Positions 43,625-52,956 of a stretch of DNA of 54,940 nucleotides are shown piece by piece. The translations under genes and the position numbers were made by a program. The stretch covers positions 1-54,940 of the forward strand of contig CAYFLR010000039.1 in assembly GCA_964343805.1 (NCBI GenBank), written 5' to 3'. The notes below the pieces were generated by a model. That model was not told the origin of the DNA. It did no database searches and was given only the letters and a program-made list of their open reading frames with translations. The stretch is from CAYFLR01 sp964343805. GTDB lineage: Bacteria; Bdellovibrionota_B; Oligoflexia; CAYFLR01. How positions within the stretch are numbered: the first letter of the stretch is position 1; every line of letters starts with the position of its first letter.

Positions 43625-46600
43625 TTGAGACTCTATTTTACTTTGTTGGCTCTACTACTTTTTGACCTTTCTGTAATAAACCCCAGAGCATTAGCAAATT
43701 CGGATGAAGAAGGGGAATTTTCTTTAAACGATGGGATATATAATCAGTTCATATCTTCCTATTTATCAATAATAGAAGGTAAATCTTATCTTAGATGTCT
43801 TAAATCTATAAAATCGAAAAAATTAAAAGGGGATTTTTCCATTAATGAGTCCCCTCTTTTCCATCAACAAACCTCTTTGAAAAAGATTTACAGAACTTTA
43901 GATTTATTCATCGAGAAGCTACGAACGGAAAAACTGAATAATGATGAAAAGCAAATTCACAGAGTTCGGGTTGCTATGCTCTATCATATGCTTCCTGATC
44001 AGTTTGATGATGCGATTCAGGGTTATAAAGACTTTCTCAATGAAATAAAAGAGCACCCTGAAAGACAGAAAGTTTGGCTTCTTTATTCTCTAATGCTTTT
44101 GGAAGAAGATAAAATAGATTCAGCGGATCAAAATTTATTGAATTTTTTACAAACTTATAAAAATGGACCATATGCTGATTGGGTCAGAATTGTTTTAGCT
44201 GATATCAATTGTTCAAGAGGGAATTTAAATCGGTCTTCGAAGCTCTTAGCTACAATCATAGGTAAGCAAATAGAAAACCCCATATATTATCAAGCCCTTT
44301 TGAGAAATTCATTAATTCTTGCTAGGAAAAAATTATATAAAGCTTCCTACGAAAAATTAAGGCCACTCTTTTTCTCGGAGATATTAAAAACTAAAGAACC
44401 AGCAACTTTCAATTTAGAAGAGCGTTCTTATCAATTAATGGCCATTTTATTAGTTTTAGATGGAAAGAAACGAGTGAATCGCCTTTTCAGGAGAAATCCA
44501 GAAACGAAAATGATTCAAGGTCGTGTATTTCACAATTTAGTAAAAATTGAATGTAAATTTGGTCAAGGAGAATGCATAGCTGCTTATAAAAAACTCTTAA
44601 CGAGTTATCCTTTTGATCCTCAAATGCCAATTTATAGCAGTGAGTATATTAAAAAACTAAAGAAATATAAAAAGATGAAACTCTATTGGCAGGAGTTGCA
44701 AAAATATAGTTTGGCATTTCATCCTCAAAGTACTTGGAGTAAAAGAAATAAAGCTGACCCAGAGATCAAACAAGTACATACAAAGGCTTTTAAATATGGA
44801 AAAGAAGTAGCTAATTATTATTATCTTCATGGGCAGCGAACTAATAATGTGAAGTCTTTTATTAAATCAGCTGATATTTTTTCCGGACTATTTAAATTTT
44901 TTCCGCAAAAAGAATACTATCCAAAGGAAAGCAAAGATTTTCATAATTTTAATTATTCCTATTTCAACAGTCTTAAGCAGGCAAGAAAAACAGTTAAAGC
45001 ATTTAAACTATTAAAGGAGTGGACTGCTAAGCAAAAAGGGGTAAAGATAAATGCTGCAGAGCTTTATCTAGAATCTGCTCTTGCCTTAGCTGAAAAGCTA
45101 AATATCAAAAAAGATAAAGCGAAAAGTAAAAAGGGAGTTCTTTCCTTATATGGTCGTGAGCTTGTTTCAGCTATAGATTATGTCCAGAAAAAATTTCCTA
45201 CTTCTAAAAAACTCCCCTCTTACCGATTAAAAACAGCATTTATATGTCAGTCTTATGGATTATTAGATAAAGGGGCTCAGTACTTAAAAAATAATATTTC
45301 TGAAGATGTAGAGCCTGAATATATAAAGAAAAGTATTCGTCAGTTACTTGCTTCTTATGTCCAAGTGGGAGCAGTTGAAGAAATTTATAGTTGGTCGGGA
45401 CTCTTTTTGCAGAATCCTCTAGTGGATCAAATAGGTATGACTAAGGAGCTATTAAAAATACATAGTTCTGCACTTTTTAAAATAGTAGGAAAGCTAAGAA
45501 GCAAGACAAAGCCCAAAGAAAAGGATATAAACAGAATGTTTAGTATGCTTTTAGAGTTTGGAAAGCAGTTTCCATCCCATTCCAAAGCATCAGAGGCTCT
45601 TGAATTAGCATCTGAAATAGGTTTCAAAAACAAAAATTACTCTCAAGTAATAAAATCCGCCCCTCTCTATTTACGCCATTTTAAACCGGTGTACAAAATG
45701 GAGAGAATGCTAGCTATTTCTTATGACAAATTATGTCTTTTTAAGAAATCTGCTCAAACTCTTGAGAGCATGACTAAAAACTATCCTAAAAACCCTAAAA
45801 TAAAAAATATACTGTATAAAGTATTGGAGTTGAGGGAGCAATTAGGGGAGCCCATTGCGGCCGCGAGTGTGGCTGAAAGATTAGCATACAGTGTAAAAGG
45901 AAGTAAGGAGAAGCTTAGGTTTTTAATGAAGGCAGCTCAAATATACCATAGCCAGAGCTACTATTTTAAAGCTATTGTTATGTATGTTAAAGCATTACGA
46001 TTTAAACCAGATCCTATCGATGCCCTACAAATTAGACTTGGGAAATTAGACTGCTATCAACAACTTGGTAAAAAACCACAGGCCTTAATGGAATATAAGG
46101 GAATGGTCAAAGAGACCAATGTTCTGCAAAATTATCCATCCCCCTCTTCAAAATTAAAAAGATTGTTAGCTCAAAGTTACTATATGCAAGGTGTTAAAAA
46201 ACAAGATGCCTTTAGCTCATTTAAAATTAAACCCAAACCTCATACCTTTACTCAAGAACTAAAGAAAAAAGAAGAGCTGATGGAACAAGCAGAGTTTCTT
46301 TTTAATAAGGCTAAAAAATATAAAGTAACTGCAGTTTCTAAAAAAACTGTAGAAAGATTAGCAGAAATGAATGACGAAATGGGTAACTCGCTTTCTAATT
46401 TATTAAATGTTAAAGGTGTTATCCCTGAAACAAAAATACCTCATTATAAAAGTAAGGTTAGAAAATTTTTCTTTACATCTCTTGGTATGCAAGGGAGTAC
46501 AGATCAGTTAATGCATAATGTTCTTTTTATTGACGGTTTGAAGGGTGACAATCTAAATCCTAAAAACCTGGACATAAGCCAAGTCATGAATAGTCAGATT

Positions 46601-46633
46601 TTTAATATGAAAGACCTATTATATGTTAAATAA
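43625..46633 (+). CDS. Large secreted TPR-type helical protein
   Basis: This is a 1002-residue protein with a signal peptide (LYFTLLALLLFDLSVINPRALA). The rest is almost wholly alpha-helical with many divergent tetratricopeptide-like units, such as RVAMLYHMLPDQFDDAIQGY, YADWVRIVLADINCSRGNL, and FKAIVMYVKALRFKPDPIDA with the typical Tyr...Ala..Phe..Pro-x-x-Ala pattern. It is very Lys-rich. The start is a TTG supported by GGTGGG upstream. It overlaps the next TPR lipoprotein gene by 11 bases, so the two are coupled. It resembles TPR proteins of gliding or envelope complexes in myxobacteria-like groups only in general architecture; I cannot name it. Confidence 0.78.
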   Translation: MRLYFTLLALLLFDLSVINPRALANSDEEGEFSLNDGIYNQFISSYLSIIEGKSYLRCLKSIKSKKLKGDFSINESPLFHQQTSLKKIYRTLDLFIEKLRTEKLNNDEKQIHRVRVAMLYHMLPDQFDDAIQGYKDFLNEIKEHPERQKVWLLYSLMLLEEDKIDSADQNLLNFLQTYKNGPYADWVRIVLADINCSRGNLNRSSKLLATIIGKQIENPIYYQALLRNSLILARKKLYKASYEKLRPLFFSEILKTKEPATFNLEERSYQLMAILLVLDGKKRVNRLFRRNPETKMIQGRVFHNLVKIECKFGQGECIAAYKKLLTSYPFDPQMPIYSSEYIKKLKKYKKMKLYWQELQKYSLAFHPQSTWSKRNKADPEIKQVHTKAFKYGKEVANYYYLHGQRTNNVKSFIKSADIFSGLFKFFPQKEYYPKESKDFHNFNYSYFNSLKQARKTVKAFKLLKEWTAKQKGVKINAAELYLESALALAEKLNIKKDKAKSKKGVLSLYGRELVSAIDYVQKKFPTSKKLPSYRLKTAFICQSYGLLDKGAQYLKNNISEDVEPEYIKKSIRQLLASYVQVGAVEEIYSWSGLFLQNPLVDQIGMTKELLKIHSSALFKIVGKLRSKTKPKEKDINRMFSMLLEFGKQFPSHSKASEALELASEIGFKNKNYSQVIKSAPLYLRHFKPVYKMERMLAISYDKLCLFKKSAQTLESMTKNYPKNPKIKNILYKVLELREQLGEPIAAASVAERLAYSVKGSKEKLRFLMKAAQIYHSQSYYFKAIVMYVKALRFKPDPIDALQIRLGKLDCYQQLGKKPQALMEYKGMVKETNVLQNYPSPSSKLKRLLAQSYYMQGVKKQDAFSSFKIKPKPHTFTQELKKKEELMEQAEFLFNKAKKYKVTAVSKKTVERLAEMNDEMGNSLSNLLNVKGVIPETKIPHYKSKVRKFFFTSLGMQGSTDQLMHNVLFIDGLKGDNLNPKNLDISQVMNSQIFNMKDLLYVK

Positions 46634-47735
46634 GCTTTGGATCTATTTTTTTATATTGACTTTCTTGATGGTTTCTTGCTCCTCGACTGAAATGCCATCA
46701 ATGCCTTCTCTTCCTTCCTTGCCTAGTCTGCCCTCGATGACTTCTTCTGATGAAGATGATAAGGATCTTGACAGTAATAGTGACCCAGGTGCTTCACCTT
46801 TAAAATACCGAAAATCCTATTTAAAAAAGCAAATTGCTAACAAGAAAGATCGTCCTTTAAAAGGGGCTTCTCTGTTCCAGATGGGACTCTATGCGCAACT
46901 AGCTGATGATTTTTTCTTAGCTGAAAAGTCTTATTATCAACTTCTTAATGCTAGAAAAAAGGACTCTCATTTAAATAATAAAGCTGCGATTAATTTAGCC
47001 CTCTCCTATATCTATCAAGGATTATACAACAGAGCAAAAGCAACTTTAGCAGAGCATTTCGACCCGAAAAATACCCCTGATAAAATGGGGAAAAATAAAG
47101 AAGCCAATCAAGAGATGATCTATAAAAGAGATCTAATTAATTCTTTCATCCTATTTAAAGAAGATAGGATGGAATCTGCTTTAAGGCATATAGAATCTCT
47201 TATTGAAAAAAATCCCTCTTATGTTCCAGCCTACTCTTTGTTGGCACATTTTTATATCGAGAAAGGATCTTTTATTTTAGCTAAAAAAGTTATTAAGCGA
47301 GGTAAGTCATTTAAACGAAATCATCCTGATCTGGCATTTTTAGAAGGGATCATTTATTTAAGACAGGGAGACTCTAGTAAGGCTAAAGCTGTTTTTAATA
47401 AACTGAGCAGAAAATCTGTTCATCAAGCCATATCTCTAAATCAGTTGGGCTTGATTCATTTTAATGAAACAAAATATAAACAGGCAGAAAAGCACTTTGC
47501 CCAGGCGGGTAAATTAGATTCATCCCAACTTGAGCCCTATAATAATTTAGCGATTACCTATCAAAAACAGAAGAAATATAAAGAGGCTGAAGCAACCTTT
47601 CTACAGATCCTAGAAGAATTTGGCGATAAACCAAAAATTCATTACAATCTATCCGTTTTATATCTCTATTTTTTGAAACAACCCCAAAAGGCAAAAGAGC
47701 ATTACGACCTGTATCGTCGCCTAAAAGAACGCTAA
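46623..47735 (+). CDS. TPR-repeat lipoprotein
   Basis: This is a 370-residue lipoprotein (lipobox LMVSC, Cys 19). It has a short low-complexity stretch MPSMPSLPSLPSLPSM just after the anchor and an acidic patch, and then about seven tetratricopeptide repeats. Good examples are NLALSYIYQGLYNRAKATL, PAYSLLAHFYIEKGSFILAK and LEPYNNLAITYQKQKKYKEA. Such lipoproteins, like PilF, act as scaffolds at the outer membrane. The ATG overlaps the upstream TPR gene by 11 bases, suggesting the two products work together. Confidence 0.88.
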   Translation: MLNKLWIYFFILTFLMVSCSSTEMPSMPSLPSLPSLPSMTSSDEDDKDLDSNSDPGASPLKYRKSYLKKQIANKKDRPLKGASLFQMGLYAQLADDFFLAEKSYYQLLNARKKDSHLNNKAAINLALSYIYQGLYNRAKATLAEHFDPKNTPDKMGKNKEANQEMIYKRDLINSFILFKEDRMESALRHIESLIEKNPSYVPAYSLLAHFYIEKGSFILAKKVIKRGKSFKRNHPDLAFLEGIIYLRQGDSSKAKAVFNKLSRKSVHQAISLNQLGLIHFNETKYKQAEKHFAQAGKLDSSQLEPYNNLAITYQKQKKYKEAEATFLQILEEFGDKPKIHYNLSVLYLYFLKQPQKAKEHYDLYRRLKER

Positions 47736-47750
47736 CAAAATGAGGCAAAA

Positions 47751-48212
47751 TTGAATCAATCATCTAAGAGTGAATTTATCTTAATTGATCGGCCTGACTC
47801 AAAAGAAGGTTGGATAACATTAGAAGATAAACTCAATAATAGTGGAATGTTTAACTACTTTGGAATGAGCATTGACTTGTCTAATCCCGATCAGCCCATC
47901 TTTGCCATTCCAAAAGTGGAGTATTATCATCGAAATGGAACGGGGACTGATGCCGTGAATGGGGGAGTGATTGCTGCTCTCTGCGACTTAACTATTGGAA
48001 TTTCTGGAGCTCTCTTACTTCCTCATGGTAGAAAAGCCACGGTGGATCTTTATGTTCAATATATTAAACCCATATATGGCAATTCAGTGAAAGCCGTGAG
48101 CTATATCAAAAGACGAAGAAGTCAACTGATTGCTGCTACTGCTGATATTATGGATGAAAATGGAGTGGTTTGTTCAAAAGCTAAGGGTCGGGTTTTTTAC
48201 ATGCCGGAGTGA
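47751..48212 (+). CDS. Hotdog-fold thioesterase (PaaI-like)
   Basis: This is a 153-residue protein of the hotdog superfamily. The central GTDAVNGGVIAALCDLTIGISG is the usual helix-containing active-site element (family HGG/NGG...D), and ATVDLYVQYIKPIYG and VCSKAKGRVFYM complete the fold. It probably hydrolyses an acyl-CoA, substrate unknown. It starts with TTG 15 bases after the TPR lipoprotein gene, and an AGGC is the only weak ribosome-binding site. It is convergent with queG, and the two overlap by 16 bases. Confidence 0.85.
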   Translation: MNQSSKSEFILIDRPDSKEGWITLEDKLNNSGMFNYFGMSIDLSNPDQPIFAIPKVEYYHRNGTGTDAVNGGVIAALCDLTIGISGALLLPHGRKATVDLYVQYIKPIYGNSVKAVSYIKRRRSQLIAATADIMDENGVVCSKAKGRVFYMPE

Positions 48213-49123
48213 TTCTTTAAATAGGCTTCTATATTCCGCTTAAGTCCTTTTAAAGAAGCTCTCTTAAGAGGGGTATCTTTAAAAACTTCTATAAATTTTT
48301 TTTCATCCCAAGTAAGAATCTCTTCTAAGTTGGCTTTTTTATTAATTTCATATGATAAAGAACCATATGCTTCAGCTTTCTTATGTTCAATCTTTCTATT
48401 CCAAGGGCAAACATCCTGACAAATATCGCAGCCAAATAGAGTTTGTTTCAAAGCCTTTTCTTCCCATTCGTTAAACTCTTCTTTATGCTCGATAGTAAGA
48501 TAAGAGATGCATTTTGTTGCATTGAGTTGAAAGGGTTCAATCAAAGCTTCAGTAGGACAGGCTTCGATGCATTTAGTACATGTACCACAGTGGCGAGTTG
48601 CTGGAGAGTCAGGTGGAAATTCTAAATCTAAGATTAATTCACCTAAGAAAAAATAAGAGCCTGCTTTCTTATTGAGGGTGAGAGTGTTTTTTCCGGTCCA
48701 TCCTAATCCAGCTTGTTCTGCCCAATAATGCTCTAATACAGGGGCGGAATCGGTAAAAACTCTTCCTTTAGCAGAAGTGATTTTTTTTATTTCATTAAAT
48801 AGTATATATAAACGGTCTTTCAATACTTTATGATAGTCATACCCTTGGGCATACATAGCAATGGGATGATTTGCAGGAGAAGAGTTATAATAACTGTCTG
48901 CTAAAATGACGATGGTTTTTGCCCCAGGTACTAAAAGAGTCGGATCCAACCTTTTATCAATATTATTTTCCATCCAGCTCATAGAGCCATGGAACCCCTT
49001 TTTGATCCAATTTTCTAGAAATTCATTTTGATGGGTTGGATCTGCTTTGGCAAACCTGCAATCAATAAAACCCATTTCATGGGCCTTAGCCTTGATCCAA
49101 TTTTTTAATTCAGAAGGATTCAT
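48197..49123 (-). CDS. queG: Epoxyqueuosine reductase
   Basis: QueG reduces epoxyqueuosine to queuosine in tRNA anticodons, using cobalamin and two [4Fe-4S] clusters. The 308-residue product shows SWMENNIDKRLDP, VFTDSAPVLEHYWAEQAGLG (catalytic-site region), and the two cluster motifs CGTCTKCIEACPTEAL and CDICQDVCPW. I chose the ATG at 49123 because MNPSELKNWIKAKAHEMGF is the usual N terminus; an in-frame upstream start at 49168 would overlap oppF. It lies 10 bases after the oppF stop, so it may be read from the opp operon. Confidence 0.95.
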   Translation of the reverse strand: MNPSELKNWIKAKAHEMGFIDCRFAKADPTHQNEFLENWIKKGFHGSMSWMENNIDKRLDPTLLVPGAKTIVILADSYYNSSPANHPIAMYAQGYDYHKVLKDRLYILFNEIKKITSAKGRVFTDSAPVLEHYWAEQAGLGWTGKNTLTLNKKAGSYFFLGELILDLEFPPDSPATRHCGTCTKCIEACPTEALIEPFQLNATKCISYLTIEHKEEFNEWEEKALKQTLFGCDICQDVCPWNRKIEHKKAEAYGSLSYEINKKANLEEILTWDEKKFIEVFKDTPLKRASLKGLKRNIEAYLKNHSGM

Positions 49124-49133
49124 TATTAAGAAA

Positions 49134-50111
49134 TTAGTAAAGGTGACAGGCGATTTTTCTATCTTCAAAGTCCTTCAGTTCAGGATAGGACTCTGTGCAT
49201 TCAGGCTTTTTATAAGGGCAGCGGGGGTTAAAATAACAGCCTTTGGGTGGATTTAGAGGGGAGGGAGGCTCGCCTTCCACAATGGTAACGGTGTCTTCTT
49301 TTTTAGGTTTTAGTTCTGGGGTAGAAGCAATGAGAGCTTTAGTGTAAGGGTGTTTAGGATTATCCATAACATCATGGATATGACCCGATTCAACGACTCT
49401 GCCGAGATAGATTACCAATATTTCGTCCGATAGGTGTTGAACCACCGAAAGATCGTGGGAGATCAGGATGAAGCTGAGCTCGAATTGTTTTTGAATATCG
49501 ATGAGTAGGTTAATAACTTGAGCTTGAACTGATACATCGAGAGCAGAGACAGGCTCATCAAGGACTAAAACCTGTGGTTGTAACATGAGGGCTCTGGCTA
49601 TACCAATTCTTTGTCGTTGTCCTCCACTAAACATATGAGGAAAGCGATTGGCAAATTCAGGACGTAGCCCGACCTTTTCCATCATAGCCACTGCTTCGTT
49701 AGCACATTCTGTTTTACTTTTATTGGTATTTATAATCAAAGGTTCAGCAATGATATCCACTGCCTCTTTTCTGGGATTTAAGGAACTATAGGGGTCTTGG
49801 AAAACCATCTGTATGTATTTAATAAGTTCAGTGGGAGCAATATCATTCACATTGTTATTGAGTAACTGAATATCACCAGAGGTAGGTTTTACGATTTGCA
49901 TGAGCATTTTTGCTAATGTACTCTTACCACACCCCGATTCACCTACTACAGCTAAGGTTTTATTCGCCGGCAGTGAAAAAGATATTCCATCAACTGCTTT
50001 AAGAGTTAAGGTTTTAGAAAACCCAGCTTTTACAGAGAAGTAACGTTTTAAATTACTTACCTCTAGAAGGGGATTTTCCTGATTGGTTACATTTTCAGTG
50101 GAAAGTGACAT
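49134..50111 (-). CDS. oppF: Oligopeptide ABC transporter ATP-binding protein OppF
   Basis: This is one of the two ATPases of a peptide importer. The 325 residues include Walker A VGESGCGKST near residue 57, Q-loop MVFQDPYSSLNPR, signature FSGGQRQRIGIARAL, Walker B LVLDEPVSALD and the switch His in ISHDLSVV. The C-terminal GCYFNPRCPYKKPEC holds the cysteines of the family [4Fe-4S] site. Its start overlaps the oppD end by 25 bases. Confidence 0.94.
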   Translation of the reverse strand: MSLSTENVTNQENPLLEVSNLKRYFSVKAGFSKTLTLKAVDGISFSLPANKTLAVVGESGCGKSTLAKMLMQIVKPTSGDIQLLNNNVNDIAPTELIKYIQMVFQDPYSSLNPRKEAVDIIAEPLIINTNKSKTECANEAVAMMEKVGLRPEFANRFPHMFSGGQRQRIGIARALMLQPQVLVLDEPVSALDVSVQAQVINLLIDIQKQFELSFILISHDLSVVQHLSDEILVIYLGRVVESGHIHDVMDNPKHPYTKALIASTPELKPKKEDTVTIVEGEPPSPLNPPKGCYFNPRCPYKKPECTESYPELKDFEDRKIACHLY

Positions 50112-51082
50112 AGTCCTTCTCTATTTTCTATTTGCATAAATTCGGGTTCATCTTCTTGACATTTATCTTGGGTAAATTCACATCGTGGATGAAAACTACA
50201 CCCTTGAGGTCGGTTGACCAAGTCAGGCACAATTCCAGGAATTGAAGGAATATGCTCTTTATGGCCAATCTTTTTATTCATACCAGGTAAAGAATTAAGA
50301 AGTCCTTGGGTATAAGGATGTATTGGACTTTTAATAACTGACATGGTTGGACCTGTCTCTACTGCCTGACCAGCATACATAACCATAGTTGAGGATGTAT
50401 GCTCTGCTATCAAACCAATATCATGAGATATAAGAATGACCGTCATATTTAACTGTTGTCTCATATCTTGAATCAAATTTAGAATTTGAGATTGAATAGT
50501 AACATCCAGTGCAGTAGTTGGTTCATCTGCAATCAACAGATCAGGCTTGCAAGCAATGGCCATAGCGATCATGACTCTTTGAGACATACCCCCAGAGAGC
50601 TGATGCGGGTAATCTTTAATCCTTTTAGAAGGAGAAGGAATTCCTACTTGGTTTAATAGATCGGTAGCATATTCCATCCGATTTTTTTTAGTATTAGGGA
50701 TGTTATTACCGATTCCATGAATTCTCAATACTTCGGTAAGTTGGTACCCTACAGTATAACAGGGGTTGAGACTGGTCATGGGATCTTGAAAGATCATAGC
50801 AATTTTATTTCCTCTAATTTTCCTTAATTTTTTTGGAGTGAGAGCAAATAAATTGGTGGATTGAAATTCAAATTGAGTGGCGGAGGTTTCAGCATAGGGA
50901 GGCAATAAGCCCATCACAGCCAAGCTGGTAACACTTTTGCCAGATCCTGACTCCCCTACAATACCTAAGATCTCTCCAGGGTTTATAGAAAAACTGAGAT
51001 TCCTAACTGCTTCAAATGCTCCTCTGGCTGTGGCAAAGCTCACTGTAAGATTACGTATGCTCAATATGGGTTTTATCATCAT
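50087..51082 (-). CDS. oppD: Oligopeptide ABC transporter ATP-binding protein OppD
   Basis: This is the second ATPase of the importer. It has Walker A VGESGSGKSVTSLAVMGLL, the Q-loop MIFQDPMTSLNPCYTVGYQ, signature LSGGMSQRVMIAMA, Walker B LLIADEPTTALD, and the C-terminal GCSFHPRCEFTQDKC cluster ligands. The ATG at 51082 (or 51079) lies 5 bases after the oppC stop and starts right before IKPILSIRNLTVSF. An in-frame start at 51169 would overlap oppC by 82 bases and is unlikely. Confidence 0.94.
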   Translation of the reverse strand: MMIKPILSIRNLTVSFATARGAFEAVRNLSFSINPGEILGIVGESGSGKSVTSLAVMGLLPPYAETSATQFEFQSTNLFALTPKKLRKIRGNKIAMIFQDPMTSLNPCYTVGYQLTEVLRIHGIGNNIPNTKKNRMEYATDLLNQVGIPSPSKRIKDYPHQLSGGMSQRVMIAMAIACKPDLLIADEPTTALDVTIQSQILNLIQDMRQQLNMTVILISHDIGLIAEHTSSTMVMYAGQAVETGPTMSVIKSPIHPYTQGLLNSLPGMNKKIGHKEHIPSIPGIVPDLVNRPQGCSFHPRCEFTQDKCQEDEPEFMQIENREGLCHFPLKM

Positions 51083-51087
51083 GGCGC

Positions 51088-51975
51088 TTATTTTCTCAAT
51101 CTTGGGTCCAAGGCATCTCGAAGACCATCTCCAAGAATATTGAATCCCAGCACAACTAAAAGAATACATAAACCTGGTAAAGTAACTAACCAGGGTGAAA
51201 GTTCAATAAAAGCTCTGGCGTCTGAAAGCATAGTGCCCCATTCTGCGGTGGGAGCTTGAGCTCCTAGACCTAAAAACCCTAAAGCTGCTGTATTTAGAAT
51301 TCCATCACTGAATCCAAGAGTCATTTGCACAATAAGAGGAGCTAGGCAATTGGGAAATACATGTATGATTGCTAATCTAATATGACCAGCTCCATAAGTT
51401 CGTGAAGCAGTAACATAGTCTTTTACTTTTTCACTCATGGCCGTAGCTCTCACCAGTCGGACTACCCCCGGAATAGAGACAATACTCACAGCGATGATTG
51501 CATTAAAAAGACCGGGTCCTAAAATGGCAACAATTACGATAGCAAGGAGTATACTAGGAAGAGACATTAGAATATCAATGCAGCGCATGATAAAACGGTC
51601 CATCATCCCCCCCATGTATCCTGCTAAGAGGCCTATGGCGGTGCCAAATAAAGTAGAAAAAATAACGACTAAAAAGCCCACCCCCATTGAGATCCGGGCT
51701 CCATAGAGTAACCTTGAAAGAAGGTCCCTACCTAAATCATCGGTTCCTAAAAGAAACCTTGAACTGCCGGCTTCATACCAACTGGGTGGAATGTTGAAGC
51801 TATCAGGAAAAACCATACTGGGATCATAGGGGGCCAAAAATTGAGCAGAAAGTGCAATAATGGCAAAGACAATTGTGAGTAAAAGCCCTAACAGAGCACC
51901 TCTGTTTTGCTTAAACTGTAACCAAAATTCAAGATACGGATTTGGTTCTTTGTAGTTTTGGGTTGATAAGGACAC
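51088..51975 (-). CDS. oppC: Oligopeptide ABC transporter permease OppC
   Basis: This is a 295-residue inner-membrane permease of the Opp/Dpp family with six helices. Conserved parts are LGTDDLGRDLLSRLLYGARIS, the coupling-helix EAA-like loop around YVTASRTYGAGHIRLAIIHVFPN (shortened here), and LGFLGLGAQAPTAEWGTML. It starts with GTG and overlaps oppB by 47 bases. Confidence 0.94.
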   Translation of the reverse strand: MSLSTQNYKEPNPYLEFWLQFKQNRGALLGLLLTIVFAIIALSAQFLAPYDPSMVFPDSFNIPPSWYEAGSSRFLLGTDDLGRDLLSRLLYGARISMGVGFLVVIFSTLFGTAIGLLAGYMGGMMDRFIMRCIDILMSLPSILLAIVIVAILGPGLFNAIIAVSIVSIPGVVRLVRATAMSEKVKDYVTASRTYGAGHIRLAIIHVFPNCLAPLIVQMTLGFSDGILNTAALGFLGLGAQAPTAEWGTMLSDARAFIELSPWLVTLPGLCILLVVLGFNILGDGLRDALDPRLRK

Positions 51976-52951
51976 AAATTACATCTACCAATGCGTTAAT
52001 ACCAATAATAATTGTTGCTATACAAAGAATACCTCCTTGTACAACAGGATAATCTCTTGAAGTAATACTAGCTAAGAGCCATTTACCGATTCCCGGCCAT
52101 GAAAAAATAGTTTCCGTAAGGATTGCTCCAGTTACAATTGAACCCACCATAAGACCAATAATGGTAACAATAGGAATGAGAGCGTTACGAAGCCCGTGAA
52201 TAACTACGATTGCAAATGGTGTCAAACCTTTTGCTTTAGCAGTTCTGATATAATCTTCGCCTAATACCTCGAGCATACTCGATCGAGTTATTCTGGCAAT
52301 GGCTGCTAAGGGGACTGTTCCCATACAAATTGCCGGTAACATGATTCGGTGCAATGCATCGAGAAATGCTGGAATTTGATCTTCACCATTCAATAAGGTG
52401 TCCAACATTAAAAACCCAGTTCTCATTTGGATATCAAATTCAGGGCTAATTCGTCCGGAAACAGGGGTGAGACCAAGTTGCACTGAGAAAAACATGATGA
52501 GTAAAAGACCCCACCAAAATATGGGCATAGAGTAGCCCACTAAGGAGAGCCCCATTATAGAGTAATCTAAGAAAGATTTCCTCCTAACCGCAGCAATCAT
52601 CCCGGCTGGAATTCCCACAATAATTGCAAACATAATCGCCATAAAACCGAGTTCAATGGTCGCTGGAAACCGGCTAAAAAATTCTTCTGCCACTGGGCGT
52701 TTAGAAACGATTGATGTACCAAGATCTCCATGAGCTACATTGTATAAATACTGATAGTATTGTTTCCAAATAGGCTGGTTTAAACCTAAATTGGCCTTCA
52801 TCTCTTCATACTTCTCATTACTTACACCTCTTTCTCCAATGAGAAGTAACACGGGATCACCAGGGACCATACGAATCAGTCCAAAAGCGATCACTGTAAT
52901 TCCAATAAAAGATAAAAATAAAATTGAAAGTTTTTTTGCTAAATAAATCAT
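51929..52951 (-). CDS. oppB: Oligopeptide ABC transporter permease OppB
   Basis: This is a 340-residue permease. It shows VIAFGLIRMVPGDPVLLL at the start, GDLGTSIVSKRPVAEE, GYSMPIFWWGLLLIMFFSV, the coupling loop EDYIRTAKAKGLTPFAIVVI and the C-terminal YPVVQGGILCIATI. It begins 5 bases after the substrate-binding gene, in the usual order of the operon. Confidence 0.95.
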   Translation of the reverse strand: MIYLAKKLSILFLSFIGITVIAFGLIRMVPGDPVLLLIGERGVSNEKYEEMKANLGLNQPIWKQYYQYLYNVAHGDLGTSIVSKRPVAEEFFSRFPATIELGFMAIMFAIIVGIPAGMIAAVRRKSFLDYSIMGLSLVGYSMPIFWWGLLLIMFFSVQLGLTPVSGRISPEFDIQMRTGFLMLDTLLNGEDQIPAFLDALHRIMLPAICMGTVPLAAIARITRSSMLEVLGEDYIRTAKAKGLTPFAIVVIHGLRNALIPIVTIIGLMVGSIVTGAILTETIFSWPGIGKWLLASITSRDYPVVQGGILCIATIIIGINALVDVICVLINPKLQRTKSVS

Positions 52952-52956
52952 AATGA

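Noticed and set aside
51083..51169. Longer N terminus for oppD
   Set aside because: It lies wholly within oppC and has no similarity to ABC ATPases.
49134..51975. OppC and OppF both begin MSLST followed by Gln or Glu and Asn
   Set aside because: The codons differ, so it is not a DNA repeat. Probably coincidence.
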